This document shows, piece by piece, positions 20,529 to 32,351 of a stretch of DNA of 64,000 bases. The position numbers and the translations under genes were made by a program. The notes beneath the pieces were generated by a model that was not told the origin of the DNA, made no database searches, and saw only the letters and a program-made list of their open reading frames with translations. Origin of the DNA: Flectonema sp. DT1601 (Eukaryota; Euglenozoa; Diplonemea; Diplonemida; Diplonemidae); the NCBI GenBank assembly GCA_964019425.1, contig OZ025852.1:440501-504500 (forward strand), written 5' to 3'. Numbering within the stretch: the stretch's first letter is position 1; every line of letters starts with the position of its first letter.

Positions 20529-22475
20529 ATGCAGTGGTCACGCCTTTCTGCCCTCGTTGGGACAGTTCTGTTGTCGGACGTTGCTCTCGCAGGTCAATGT
20601 GATTCCAGCCAACCAGTTTGCGTTGGTAATGGACCAGTTTGCAATGACAACTGTGATGGAGGGTACTCGTGCGCCAGCATGTCGAAGTCTTACAGCTGTC
20701 AGGAGTTAGCGACATTCAGCAACTGCAACGCCGGGAAATGCGATTGCACTTGTCCTCCTGGTGCACCAGTACCAGCGCCAACGCAGGCGAAGCAGGGACA
20801 ATGCAGCGGGAAAACATCTTCCCCATGTTACGCCCCACTGGCGACGTGGCAGAAGGATGCAATCATTGCCAGACACAATGAGATTCGTTCGAAGCACGGA
20901 GCTTGTCCTCTTGTTTACGATCAGGCGATCGCTGACTACTCTTGGAGCAGCAGCGGGTTCAAGAAAACTTGCAGCTACAAGTCGCTCACTCACAACAACC
21001 CACCTGAGTACGCAGGAGGAAGACTCGGAGAGAACTTGGCGTACGTTGGAGGAAAAACTGACATGCACAACTGGGATGTCAACGAGGGTACCGAGATGTG
21101 GTACTGTGGTGAGGAAGGTTGTTGGGACTACGGTGGTTCCCGTTCGAATGGAGTTACTGGACACATGACTCAATTGGTTTGGAAGAAGACGACGAAGTTC
21201 GGATGTGGTTTGTGCCACGTTACGAGCGGACAGCTCTTGAACGTGTACTTGATTTGTAACTACGAAGTGGCTGGAAACTGGGGAAAGATGGGACCAGGAC
21301 ACGACTACGAGGAGAACATTGGAAGATATGGTGAGACTCCAACCGGCTGTGCTAACTCACCACCTGCGAACAACGAATGTGACGCCACTCCATGTCCATC
21401 AGGTCAGACCTGTGCCGACCCTGACACCGCCAACGACAACGACTTCACATGTACTTGCGACAATACCCCTTCAATTGTTGCAACTGGAGGAGCAGCAACC
21501 TGCACAACACCAACAACACCAACACAGAAACCTACAGATAAACCTACACCGAAGCCAACACAGGATCCTAACACCAACGAAAACGAGTGTGACAAGAACC
21601 CGTGTGATGCTGCTCAAAGCCAGACTTGCAATGATCCATCACAAACTACTGCTGGCGATTTCGTTTGCACCTGTCCTAACGGAGCAACTGTCACTGGAGG
21701 ACCTGTTGTTAAATGTGAAGTAAATGAGTGTGATAACAAGCCTTGTGGTATGGGACAGGACTGCAATGATCCAAACATGGCAGCAAACATGCTTTTGGAC
21801 TTCGTGTGCACCTGCAAAAACAATGATGCGATGATGACAGGTAAGCCTGCTGACTGTACACCGGTATGTTAGTCACTCCGTGTATCTATTGTTGTACTGT
21901 AAATAAAATGTACCAAATAACTTAAACTAAAATAGGCTTCCACACACGTGCCATCCACGCAGTCACCTCCGGGAAGCACTGCTACTCCAGTTCCAGGCAC
22001 ACCTTCACCAACTCAGCCAAATGTATGATACGTTCAATTTAGTAGAAGTTTTGTATTTATAAATACTTTATCTGTACAATAACATAACCAAAACAGGATA
22101 CACCAGTTCCAACTACTATGGCCCCACCAGGAAGTAAGGCTACTCCTGTTCCTGACACTATTGCACCAGGTACTACATTGGTATGATTGTCTCTTGTAGA
22201 AAAGTTGAAAAACCATTTTGTCCTCGTGTTTATTTCTATGTTAACAATAACAGGGTTCCACCGAAGAAAAGAAGACCAGTGACGATGACAGCAGCAACTG
22301 GTGGGTGTGGTTGTTGGTTGCAATTGCTGCTCTTCTTGCGATCATCGGAGCGATTGCCGCCTTCATTATGATGAAGAGAAAGAGTGAAAGTGTATCGTTT
22401 CAGAAATACATTGCTCGTGCCGAGCCAGGTAATGGAGGAAACCAGCCTCTAAACGACAATAGTGCAAGTCTGTAG
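20529..22475 (+). CDS. CAP-domain surface protein with 3 EGF-like repeats, array copy 2, 575 aa
   Basis: Four exons: 20529-21863, 21936-22022, 22097-22180 and 22254-22475. All are phase 0 and at the same positions as in copy 1. I use the first in-frame ATG (MQWSRL). The domains match copy 1: signal peptide, Cys-rich segment, CAP domain with GHMTQLVW, EGF-like repeats, Pro/Thr stalk, membrane helix (WWVWLLVAIAALLAIIGAIA) and the tail motif SVSFQKYIAR. Differences include fewer KPTP units in the linker, PTQAKQG in place of PTQPKQG before the CAP domain, and GVTGHMT in place of GATGHMT. The latter two variants are shared with copy 3, against copies 1 and 4. Introns are as conserved as exons, so the duplication is recent or the copies are homogenised. 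Confidence 0.9.
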
Positions 22476-23581
22476 TCAGTTACTTGTAATTGAATTAACA
22501 AACAGTGAAGCATTCAACACTCACAAGGGTGTGAATAAATAGAAAAGTAACTCTGATGTCTTTTAATTGCAATTTGCCCAGAATCGAGTCGGGCTACACG
22601 GGGAAAAAAAAAAAAAAAAAAAAAAATTAATACTCAAAACAATTAAATTCCCAATTTCCCTAATGTCAAAGTTTTCTTTCTCTGACTAGATCTGAGTGAA
22701 ACAGTTGGAGTCTCAGGGTACCGTAATGCTTCCCAAGAATTTGGGAATACCATTTCTGCCTTGCGGATAGGTGCTTGACTTCTCAAAACGTTTCCCCCCA
22801 CAGAGAGGGCGATTGGTTTCGTCTTCGTTTTTGATATGTCAGTATGATTTAAATAAAGAAAAGAAAAAAAAGGACCTTTTAAAACCCTCTCGCTTTCCTA
22901 TTGTGCTGCATCTGTTGTTCGATTCCCTCCCTTACTTCCCGATTTTCCTTACAAGTGGTGTTTTTTAGGCTATATAACTGGGACAGTGTCCCTTTCTCCG
23001 GATGAAGCCGAAAAGCTTATCACAAAATAAGATGACTACGTTCAATGGGTGCAGTGAGTTCTGTTTGTTTCGTTTTTTTATTATCATTTTTTTTTTTGTT
23101 TTCCACTATAGTCCTCGAAAAAAAATGGAGGAGGTTTTTGTTGCTTTTTTTTTGTCTGCCCCCAAAAGCCTTACCTCTTTCCCTAAAAAGAGATACCACT
23201 GTTAATATGGCAAAAAAAAAAAGAAAGAGAACAAAATTTAAAAAAAAAAAAAAAAAGAACGCCACGTAGAACCTTTCGCTATTTGCCTGTATACTCACTG
23301 TTGAGGGATAAGGTAATAAGTAAATAGTCTGTATTCTTAGTGGTCTTTTCTATTCCCGTCACCCTCTATGTACCCCACCCTTGTCATTGATGTAACTACG
23401 AATAATGTCGTAGTATTACGAGCAGAACTACGAGAGGAAAACATACTTGTGGCAGGTTCTACAGGTGTTGTTCTTTTTCTGCTTCTAACGCTGTTTTCAA
23501 TAATGCTGCTGTTTACGCATGGGGGGTGTCTGTTTTTTTTTCTTTTTTTTTTTTTCTTCCACTTTTTTTTTCTTCTTTTTT

Positions 23582-23637
23582 CTGCATTTAACAAGTATTG
23601 TAAGAACGAAAAAGAATGTTGGGCAGCACACGTAAAC
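23582..23637 (+). repeat. Dispersed repeat A, copy 2
   Basis: TGCATTTAACAAGTATTG, AAGAACGAAAAAGAATG and TTGGGCAGCACACGTAAAC occur in order. The same order is found at 55739-55793 and, inverted, at 7436-7482. It is not present in the corresponding spacer after copy 1, so it entered after the duplication or was lost there. Confidence 0.7.
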
Positions 23638-24077
23638 TTCCTTTTGCTTTATAAGTTTAAGTTGGTAGCAAAAACACTCTTTTACGATTTTTCTTATTCT
23701 TTCTTCTTGTAGAAGATTTGGGAATATCTGAGTAAGTCAAGAGGGTAGGTAATTATGTTACTTTTTGAGTTGTTTTCGTGTTGAGATCGTCGCCGTCACA
23801 ACTCGCTATGAAGCATGACTGTTATTCTCAAACACTCCGAATAATCGTGTTTGTCTCTGTTTTCCTGTAAAAAGGTAAACCATGAACTTGTTGTAGTACA
23901 ACTGTTTGAGTGATGCTTCTCCCTACCCCTCCTTTTTCTTTTTGCAGTTCTTTCCCCAAGATGTAGCAACGCGACAGCAAGAACAAGAAGACACGGAAAA
24001 TGAAAAAAAAAAAAAAGAATTAATGAACTAGTTTGTTCCAATTCTCCTGTTCCTTTCCACGTCTCAATTTTGTCAAA

Positions 24078-24500
24078 AATCTTACTCATCCCGCGTTAGC
24101 AACAGGAGTGCTATGCTGATATTTTTGGCGAAATTCTTTTATTTCTCAAAAGTCATAGAATCTGCAAGGTGTGGAGTCTTTTGGCACTTCAGCAAACTAC
24201 TACTACTTTATAGTTCTCTGTTGTTAGCCAACCACCCCATTCCCCTTTTCCCCCAATTTAAATACATACATACAAACCGACATACCGTTATGTGTCCTTT
24301 TTGAAGGAAGTTCCCCTTTTAAAAATTGGGCAACGATTTATTATTTAATTTAGTTAGTCTTTGTAGATTAGTACAACCTGTGGCCGATCAATGTTTGGAG
24401 AGTGGCTTCGTTGAGGGATGTCTGTTACCCGTCTACAGCATTACTAGAATGTAGTGAGACATCCCTCTCGTTATCTATTCCTGTCTCGGTGCACCAAGAT
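24078..24500. other. Conserved spacer block with hairpin, copy 2
   Basis: Nearly identical to 18605-19030. At 24413-24467 the arms GAGGGATGTC and GACATCCCTC form a perfect 10-base stem. They enclose an inner CTACA/TGTAG stem, giving a two-tier hairpin of 55 bases. No reading frame there looks like protein. The strand of any transcript is unknown; all neighbouring genes run on the plus strand. Confidence 0.5.
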
Positions 24501-25905
24501 GATTCAGTTGCGTAGCTGTGCTGGATCTTTCTTCTTCTTCTTTTTTTGTTTATTTTTCTTTCTCTTTAAATGAAAAATTAGAAATCAAAAAAAAAAAAAA
24601 AAAAAAAATCCTGAAACCAAACAATAAAAAAAATTAAAGATTAAAAGTGTTTTCGAGTTACATACGCAAAAGATATTTAAAAAAAAAAAAAAAAAAAAAG
24701 AATGGAAACGTGCTGTGTTTAGTTTTATAAAAAAAAAACCAGCACAAACAAGAAAGTATTAATTATTCTGACAGAGAACAAACCATCGCATTATTGTTCA
24801 CTTGCGAGTGAATAATCTACTCTTTCCCTTGGTACGCAACCTTGGTGAATTATGATAACCCAGTTCTCATATTGCTTACCTTTCTTGTATCGTTAGCATT
24901 TCCTGCTGCTGCATCTTTTTTTACATCGACTTTTTTGAACTATAAAAAAACAATCAAACTAATAGTATTGGCTAAAGGTTAGTATTCTGGTTTACCTTTA
25001 ATGATTAATTCATGGCTTACTTTATCACACAACATTCTTGGTCAAAAAGGCTTCACGTACCAACGCCGGAATAACCTGCGGTATCGCCATCACTTACATC
25101 TTTTTTGAATAAACGTTGTGTTCATTATATTCCGGTTTTGCTCACTACTGCTTTTTTTTTTTTTTTTTTTTTTTCTCTCGGCAAAAAAAAAAAAAAACAC
25201 AACAACAGATTACATTGAACATTTGTTCGCAAAAAATGTGTAATTCTGAATATTTAAAAAAAACACGAAAGATTTGAAAATTCCTGTGAAAAGATGCACT
25301 ACGATTTATCTTATCAAATTTTGCTTCCGTTATAATTAAATGATTTGTAATATTTTTCCCCTCTAAAATTACTTTTCCTCCTCCATTTTTATTTTATTTT
25401 TTCCCCCTTATCGTGATGCAATCTCCTTCATTACGGTCTACGGAGCATTTTTTACTATTTTGAAAAAAAAAATTTAAAAAAAAATCAGAAAAAATTGTGA
25501 GTTTCCGTTCGTGTCGCAATCTGCATTTATTTTTTCATACTAACGTTGCTCTACTCCCGTTTTGTTTTTTTCTTTATTTTTCATATTCTTCATTGAGAAT
25601 TGATAACTAAAGGGAAATTACCCCGAAGCACTGTCTGTATTAAAAAAAGGGGTTCTTGGATACATATCTCGTCAATTCAGCGGGGAAATTATTAAATTTC
25701 AAAAAAAAAAAAAAAAAAAAAAAAAATGACGGATGCTTTATGAATTATGCGAAAATGTTAGTTTCTTTTATTTCACTATTTGGTTACTCGGGTATTGTGT
25801 GGTACTTGATCGTGTTTTTTTGTTTCCTCGGCTAGCTCACATTGTCAATATCCTGAATACCGTTTTCTTGTTAACATTTGTTTGCCTTCAGGTTCTACAA
25901 CAATA

Positions 25906-28900
25906 ATGAATTTGTTTCACTTGCCTGTCCTAATCGGGACAGCACTGCTTTCGGAGGTTGCTCTCGCTGGTCAATGTGATTCCAAGCAACCAGTTTGCGT
26001 TGGTGATGGACCAGTTTGCAATGACCAGTGCAGCGGAGGGTACTCATGTACCAGCATGGCGAAGTCTTACAGCTGTCAGCAGTTGGCGACGTTCAGCAAC
26101 TGCAACAACGGGAGATGCGATTGCACTTGTCCTCCTGGTGCACCAGTACCAGCGCCAACGCAGGCGAAGCAGGGAAAATGCAGCGGGAAAACATCTTCCC
26201 CATGTTTCGCCCCACTGGCGACGTGGCAGAAGGATGCAATCATTGCCAGACACAATGAGATTCGTGTAAAACACGGAGCTTGTCCTCTTGCTTACGATAA
26301 GGCGATCGCTGACTACTCTTTGAACAGCAGAGGGTTCCAAAACACGTGTAACTACAAGTCGCTCACTCACAATAGCCCACCTGAGTACGCAGGAGGAAGA
26401 CTCGGAGAGAACTTGGCGTACGTTGGAGGAAAAACTGACATGCACAACTGGGATGTCAACGAGGGTACCGAGATGTGGTACTGTGGTGAGGAAGGTTGTT
26501 GGGACTACGGTGGTTCCCGTTCGAATGGAGTTACTGGACACATGACTCAATTGGTTTGGAAGAAGACGACGAAGTTCGGATGTGGTTTGTGCCACGTTAC
26601 GAGCGGTCGACTCTTGAACGTGTACTTGATTTGTAACTACGAAGTGGCTGGAAACTGGGGAAAGATGGGACCAGGACACGACTACGAGGAGAACATTGGA
26701 AGGTATGGTGAGACTCCAACTGGCTGTGCTAACTCACCACCTGCGAACAACGAATGTGACGCCACTCCATGTCCATCAGGTCAGACCTGTGCCGACCCTG
26801 ATACCGCCAAAGACAACGACTTCACATGCACTTGCGACAGCTACCCTTCGATTGTCGCCACAGGTGGGTCTGCAAGGTGCGAGAAGGACGAGTGCGGGAA
26901 CTCTCCTTGTGGATCGGATCAGACTTGCAACGATCCAAACAAGGCGGCCAACTCGCTTCACGACTTCGTGTGCACCTGCAAGTCTGACACATCCATCAGG
27001 AAGACTGATGGTGCTGCAACCTGTACTAAGAACGAGTGTGACAAGAACCCGTGTGATGGTGGTCAGAGCCAGACTTGCGATGACCCAGTGAAGACTGTCG
27101 GGTCTACCGGTGACTACACTTGCACCTGTCCTAACGGAGTAGTTGCAACTGGAGGTCCAGTTAATAACTGTGTCACGAACGAGTGCGACGCCAATCCTTG
27201 TGGTTCCTCTGAGCAGGACTGCAATGACCCGGACACCGCGTCGAACGTGTTGCACGATTTCGTTTGCAGCTGCAAGTCGAAGCCAACGACGAAGCAAACT
27301 GATGGTCCTGCGAAGTGCTCGAAGAACGAGTGTGACTCAAACCCGTGTGACGCTGCACAGAGTCAGACTTGCAACGACCCGTCGCAAACAGCCAGCTCCA
27401 TCGGTGACTACGTTTGCACGTGTCCAAACGGAGTGAAGGCAACTGGAGGACCAGTGTCGAAGTGCATGGTGAACGAGTGTGATTCCCAGCCTTGTGGTGG
27501 AGACCAGGACTGCAATGACCCGAACACTGGATCCAACAAGCTTCGGGATTTCGTTTGCACGTGTAAATCGGATGCGTCGATCACGAAGGTGAACGGGCCA
27601 GCAACCTGCACGAAGAATGAATGCGACGGTACGCCTTGCGGAGGGCAGATGTGCAGCGACGCGAACACATCACCGACTTCGTTGAACGACTTCGTGTGCG
27701 CATGTACGAACGGTGTGAAGGCTACCGGGAGCAAGGCAACTTGTGAAGTAGATGAGTGCTCGACGTTCGACTGCGGTATGGGTCAGAGCTGTACTGATGG
27801 GAAGAAATCTGCCAACTCGCTGAATGACTTTGAGTGCTCATGCGACAACGACATGACACTGAAGGCTACCGGGAAGGCGGTTTCGAAATGCACGAACGAC
27901 GAGTGTGCCGGATCACCTTGTGGATCGCAGACGTGTTCGGATCCGAACATGTCTGCTGGCAGCACGGGGGATTTCATTTGCACTTGTCCTGCTCCAAACC
28001 AGAGTGTCACGCAAGTTGGAAAGCCTGCAACGTGTTCGATGGGTAACGAAGATGAGTGTTCAACGACCCCTTGCGGGGCGGGACAGACGTGCAGCGACCC
28101 AGACACGACTGCGGCGAGCAAGAATGACTACGTGTGTCAATGCAGCACTGGTACGGGGAGCAAGGTGGGTGGTATGGCGGCGTGCAAGCTGGATGAGTGC
28201 GATGCTTCGCCTTGTGGAAGTGGACAAACTTGTGCTGACGCCAACGATGATGCGTCTTCAACTGGAGACTACATGTGTAAATGCGGGTCCCCGCAAACCG
28301 GTGAGAAGATGGGAGGAGCAGCAACATGTGCTCTGGACGAGTGTTTGTCGACTCCGTGTGCAAGTGGTCAGACTTGTGACGATCCTGTGAAGACTCCGGG
28401 TTCGTTGCTGGACTTCGTTTGCACTTGTGCCAACAAAGCCAAAGCGACGGGAGCTTCTGCGGTGTGCGAAGTTGACGAATGCGCTGCAGCAGACGCTTGC
28501 GGTACTGCTGGTGATCAAGATTGCAATGACCCGAACAAGTCGTCTGGGAGCCAGCACGATTTTGAATGTACGTGCAAGGCCGATGCGACGATCAAGCAGG
28601 TGGACGGTGCGGCAACATGCACTGCGAACGAGTGTGACTCGAACCCATGTGATGCGTCGCAGAGTCAGGTGTGCAACGACCCGTCACCGACATTCAGCAG
28701 TGTGAAGGATTACACGTGCACCTGCCCGAACGGAGTCAAGGCTACGGGAGGAAGCGTTCCAAAGTGCATTGTCGATGAGTGTGCTGCTGATCCTTGTGGA
28801 AGTGACCAGACTTGTAAAGACCCAGACACCACGGCGAACATGCTTCACGACTTCACCTGTACTTGCAAGTCAGACACGTCGATTACGAAGAAGGATGGAG

Positions 28901-30751
28901 CGGCGACCTGCAGCAAGAACGAGTGCGATTCCGATCCTTGTGACAGCAGCCAGAACCAGAAGTGCAACGACCCGATGCAGACGAGGGATTCGATTGGTGA
29001 CTTCACGTGCACTTGTCCGAACGGAGTGAAGTCCACCGGTGCGGCTGTTCTGAAGTGCGAAGAAAACGAGTGTGATGCCAATCCTTGTGGTATGGGTCAG
29101 CTGTGCATGGATCCAAACTACATCGTGTTCCACGATTTCGTGTGCCAGTGCAAGAGTGATGCTGCGATTGAGCAGACCGACGGCCCAGCGAGATGCAGCA
29201 AGAACGAGTGCGAAGACAAGCCTTGTGGAGATGATCAGGAATGCATGGACCCTGACCAGTCGTTGAGTATGTTGCACGACTACGTATGCACGTGCCCGAA
29301 CAACGGACCAACGGCCACGGGAACAAAGGCAAGCTGTGGAGTCGACGAGTGCTTGTCGAATCCGTGTTCGGAGGGACAGGTTTGCGTGGACCGTGACAGA
29401 TCGGCAACCGGGAACTTCGACTGCAGATGTCCGTTTGGATTGGCGCACAACATCGGAGGACCTGTTGAGGAGTGTGACGAGTGCAATCTGGGAAGTTCGA
29501 AGAATCCGTGTGCTTGGGAGGGGCACCCGAACGTTGTCGAGACTTGTAAAGATCCAACCAAGAAAGCGAACATGGTCGACGACTTCGTCTGCACGTGTCC
29601 CAATGGAGTGTTCAAGGTGGGAGGTCCAGCTGACTGCGACAAGACGGGAGAGTGTTCTTCTGATCCATGTGGCGCTCATCAGATCTGCAGTGATCCGGAT
29701 GTGATGAAGGATGGCGACTTCGTTTGTACCTGTGAAGCTGACCACACTGAGAATGTTGGAGGTCCGGTTACCGACTGTGCGTTCGACGAATGCAAGCCAC
29801 CGAGAGGCGTTCCTCCATGTCCAGAAGACACCCAAACTTGTACCGACCCGAACACGTCTCCGGGTTCGATGTACGATTTCGTGTGCAAGTGCAAAAACGT
29901 TAATGGAATGGTGCTTGAGGGTGAGAAGATCGGTGGGGAAGCTGAGTGTAAGACGGTATGCCATCTCTTTTTTCACAATAATTATGTTGCTTGTTTGAGT
30001 TGTTGATAGTTAAAGTCGTCGTTAGTTGTCTGGAATTGAATGACGAACAAAACAAAACAAAACAAAACAAAACAAAACAAAACAAAACAAAACAAAACAA
30101 AACAAAACAAAACAAAACAAAACAAAACAAAACAAAACAAAACAAAACAAAACAAAACAAAACAAAACAAAACAAAACAAAACAAAACAAAACAAAACAA
30201 AACAAAACAAAACAAAACAAAACAAAACAAAACAAAACAAAACAAAACAAAACAAAACAAAACAAAACAAAACAAAACAAAACAAACAAACAGCCTGTTG
30301 ACGCTTCCACAAAGAAACCAACAACCGCTCCTTCTCCAACAACTTCCCCGAAATCTAAGTCACCAAAAACAGTTGCCCCGGTGACTGTTTCTCCTGGAAC
30401 TCAATTGGTATGTTGTTTTATAATTTGAATTGATTAGATTATTTATTTGTAGAACAGTCATCAGTAAGATGTATTAAACAGAAGTTTCGGTTTTTTATAT
30501 TTTTTCTGATAAAGTTAAATCCAACACAGGGATCAACTGAAGAAGGAGACAAGAAGGATGATGACAACGACTGGTGGATGTGGCTTTTGGTTGCCATCGC
30601 AGCATCGCTTGTCCTTGGGGGTGGTATTGCTGCGTGTCTTGTGGCGAAGAAGGGGAGCAATCAAATATCATTTCGGGAGTACATGGAACGTTGTAACGAT
30701 GACGCAGCATATACACAAGCACCCGATGAAGTGCCTTCATTCAGGCTGTAG
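25906..30751 (+). CDS. CAP-domain surface protein with 22 EGF-like repeats, array copy 3, 1461 aa
   Basis: Three exons: 25906-29955, 30294-30407 and 30530-30751, in phase 0. The N-terminus has a signal peptide (MNLFHLPVLIGTALLSEVALA), the Cys-rich segment and the CAP domain (RHNEIR, GENLAY, GHMTQLVW, YLICNYEVAGNW). I count 22 EGF-like repeats of about 44-50 residues, each with six cysteines in the form EC-x4-C-x(n)-C-x-DP...DF-x-C-x-C...G-x-A-x-C. A Pro/Thr-rich stalk (exon 2), a membrane helix (WWMWLLVAIAASLVLGGGIAA) and a tail with QISFREYMER follow. The first intron is 338 bases and consists largely of (AAAAC)n. The repeats could form a long rod holding the CAP domain away from the membrane. 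EGF repeats often bind calcium, but I see no clear calcium-binding consensus throughout. Confidence 0.9.
30046..30287 (+). repeat. (AAAAC)n array in intron 1 of copy 3
   Basis: About 48 perfect pentanucleotide units fill most of the intron and run up to the acceptor (ACAAACAAACAG). A similar but longer array occupies the same intron of copy 4. The unit resembles the AAAACAG acceptor context of other introns here. Confidence 0.95.
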
Positions 30752-32351
30752 CATAATAATAATCTTTCATCACCGTACTGACATACTTGTCAGACGGTGT
30801 TCCTATTTCCTTCCTCTCATATTATAAAAGAAAAGAATGAATAACTCCCCTTACTTACTACTACTAGTTTTTTTTATTTTTTTATTTTATTTTTTATTAT
30901 ACATGTTTTATAACAGTTTTGACTGCTATGAGGTGAATTTAGTTTCGCCCTCTACTGCACTTGTTTAAATTTCTCAAAATTCTAAATTCGTTCTTTTAAA
31001 TCGCATTAACACATTCATAACATACAGTTCACAGGACGGCCGTTATATACCCATTGTCAAAGGTTTTTTATCTTTTGGTAATATTTTTCCCTTAATATTG
31101 TAGTATGCTTGTGTTCTTGTTCATTCTGTTTTGGTGAATTGTTGTGTGTATTCTTAGTTTTTTTTAAAAAAAAAAGAATTATATTTCAGTTTTTTCAACC
31201 TCCTCAGGCCTTATAACTGAGTGTGTGTTAGGGAATAGACAAGAATCAAAGCAAAATATTGTCTCATACACTCTGCCTTCCCCCTTTTTTTTTTTTTTTT
31301 TTTTTTTCCCCCTCGTAGTGATGTAAAACCTCATGTTCATAATACTTACGTCGTTCTATTTATTGGAATGAAGGAACTTCTCGTCTTTTTCTTCCCTTTC
31401 TCGACGTGGGTTTAGAAATTATAATTGTTATCAGCTTTCTTTATCAGCGTGTTGGATATTCATGAGGCTGAAAGAATTCATATAAGCTTAACTACACTAT
31501 TTACACTACTTATCTACACTCTTCGCACAAAGCTATAGGTTTAAATAACAGTCAAGGACTTTTGCTTTGCTATCATTCATGGAAGTGTTTTGTAGACGAG
31601 AGGTTTCCTTTGTGTGGGGAAAAAAAAAACGAAAAAAAAAAAAAAAAAAAAAAAAATTAATCTAAAAAAATTGAATGAATAGAATCGTAATTACCTGTGT
31701 TCTGAACCATAGATCAGTTCCTCACAAACTTATTTAAAATTGTTGTTTGCTCTCATCATGAGTATTGCTTTGGTGTGTTGTTTTGTGGAAACGTAACCTG
31801 CCCAAGTGCGGAAGTACTGGCATACGATTCGGATAGTTGCTGAGGTACAGAATGAACAAACAGCAAATTTATTCCCCTTTCCTTTTTTATTTGTTCCTTT
31901 TTTAAAGAGAAAGCTAACCAGTGCTACATCTCCTATTTCTGACTAGCTTGTGTATGTAACAGTTGATTATGACAAGACACTTTCACATCACGAACCTGGA
32001 ACTGTTTAGCTGCAAGCTAGTAGTATCCCGTCCCAAGGCAACCAAAACTTGATGAATCGTGATCTGTGAGTGTTTGTTGTATTTGTTGTTCAACCTTTCT
32101 ATTTCCTACAAGCTATCATTTTTTAAAATGAATTCCTCCTCTCTTTGTCCCTGTTTGCTCTTTCTTGCGAGTTTTCCCACGAATACACTCAAACTCACTC
32201 TCCCAACACAAGACTCCAGCATGTCTGGTTTCGTAGGATGTGTTCGGTTGCGACCCATTTCGCATGGCCAGCCACTTCTTTAGCTGAAATTTACTTTCTG
32301 GATTACTGTTTGCTTGTTAACATTTGTTTGCCGTCAGGTTCTACAGCAATA
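30752..32351. other. Spacer between array copies 3 and 4
   Basis: No gene is supported. The 3' part (31715-32351) matches 38030-38659 upstream of the truncated fifth copy, including GATTCGGATAGTTGCTGAGG and the leader ending TTTGCCGTCAG. The frame is open from 32145 into copy 4, but the first in-frame codons are untranslated-leader or intron sequence shared with the other copies. I therefore start the gene at 32352. Confidence 0.6.

Larger units (their letters stand above)
22476..25905. other. Spacer between array copies 2 and 3
   Basis: No gene is supported. The first part repeats the spacer after copy 1. It contains dispersed repeat A (23582-23637), the second copy of the conserved block (24078-24500) and A/T runs. 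The last 45 bases before the copy 3 ATG (TTAACATTTGTTTGCCTTCAG) look like the end of an intron in the 5' untranslated region or a trans-splice acceptor. The same sequence precedes copies 4 and 5. Confidence 0.6.

Noticed and set aside
28870-29976. 368-codon open frame on the minus strand inside CAP/EGF copy 3 (and its twin at 35316-36422)
   Set aside because: It is the antisense shadow of the EGF-like repeats. The plus frame has ordered cysteines, signal peptide and membrane helix, while the minus frame has no protein-like pattern.
29991-30428. Open frames of Lys-Thr-Lys-Gln-Asn or Phe-Cys-Phe-Val-Leu repeats over the AAAAC arrays (also 36346-37048)
   Set aside because: The pentanucleotide repeat lacks stops in several frames, so open frames are automatic. 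The arrays lie in introns bounded by a good donor and acceptor.
32145-32351. In-frame extension of CAP copy 4 by 69 codons upstream
   Set aside because: The same DNA precedes copy 5, and a shorter part precedes copy 3, as leader or intron sequence. The signal peptide begins at 32352, so the extension would bury it.
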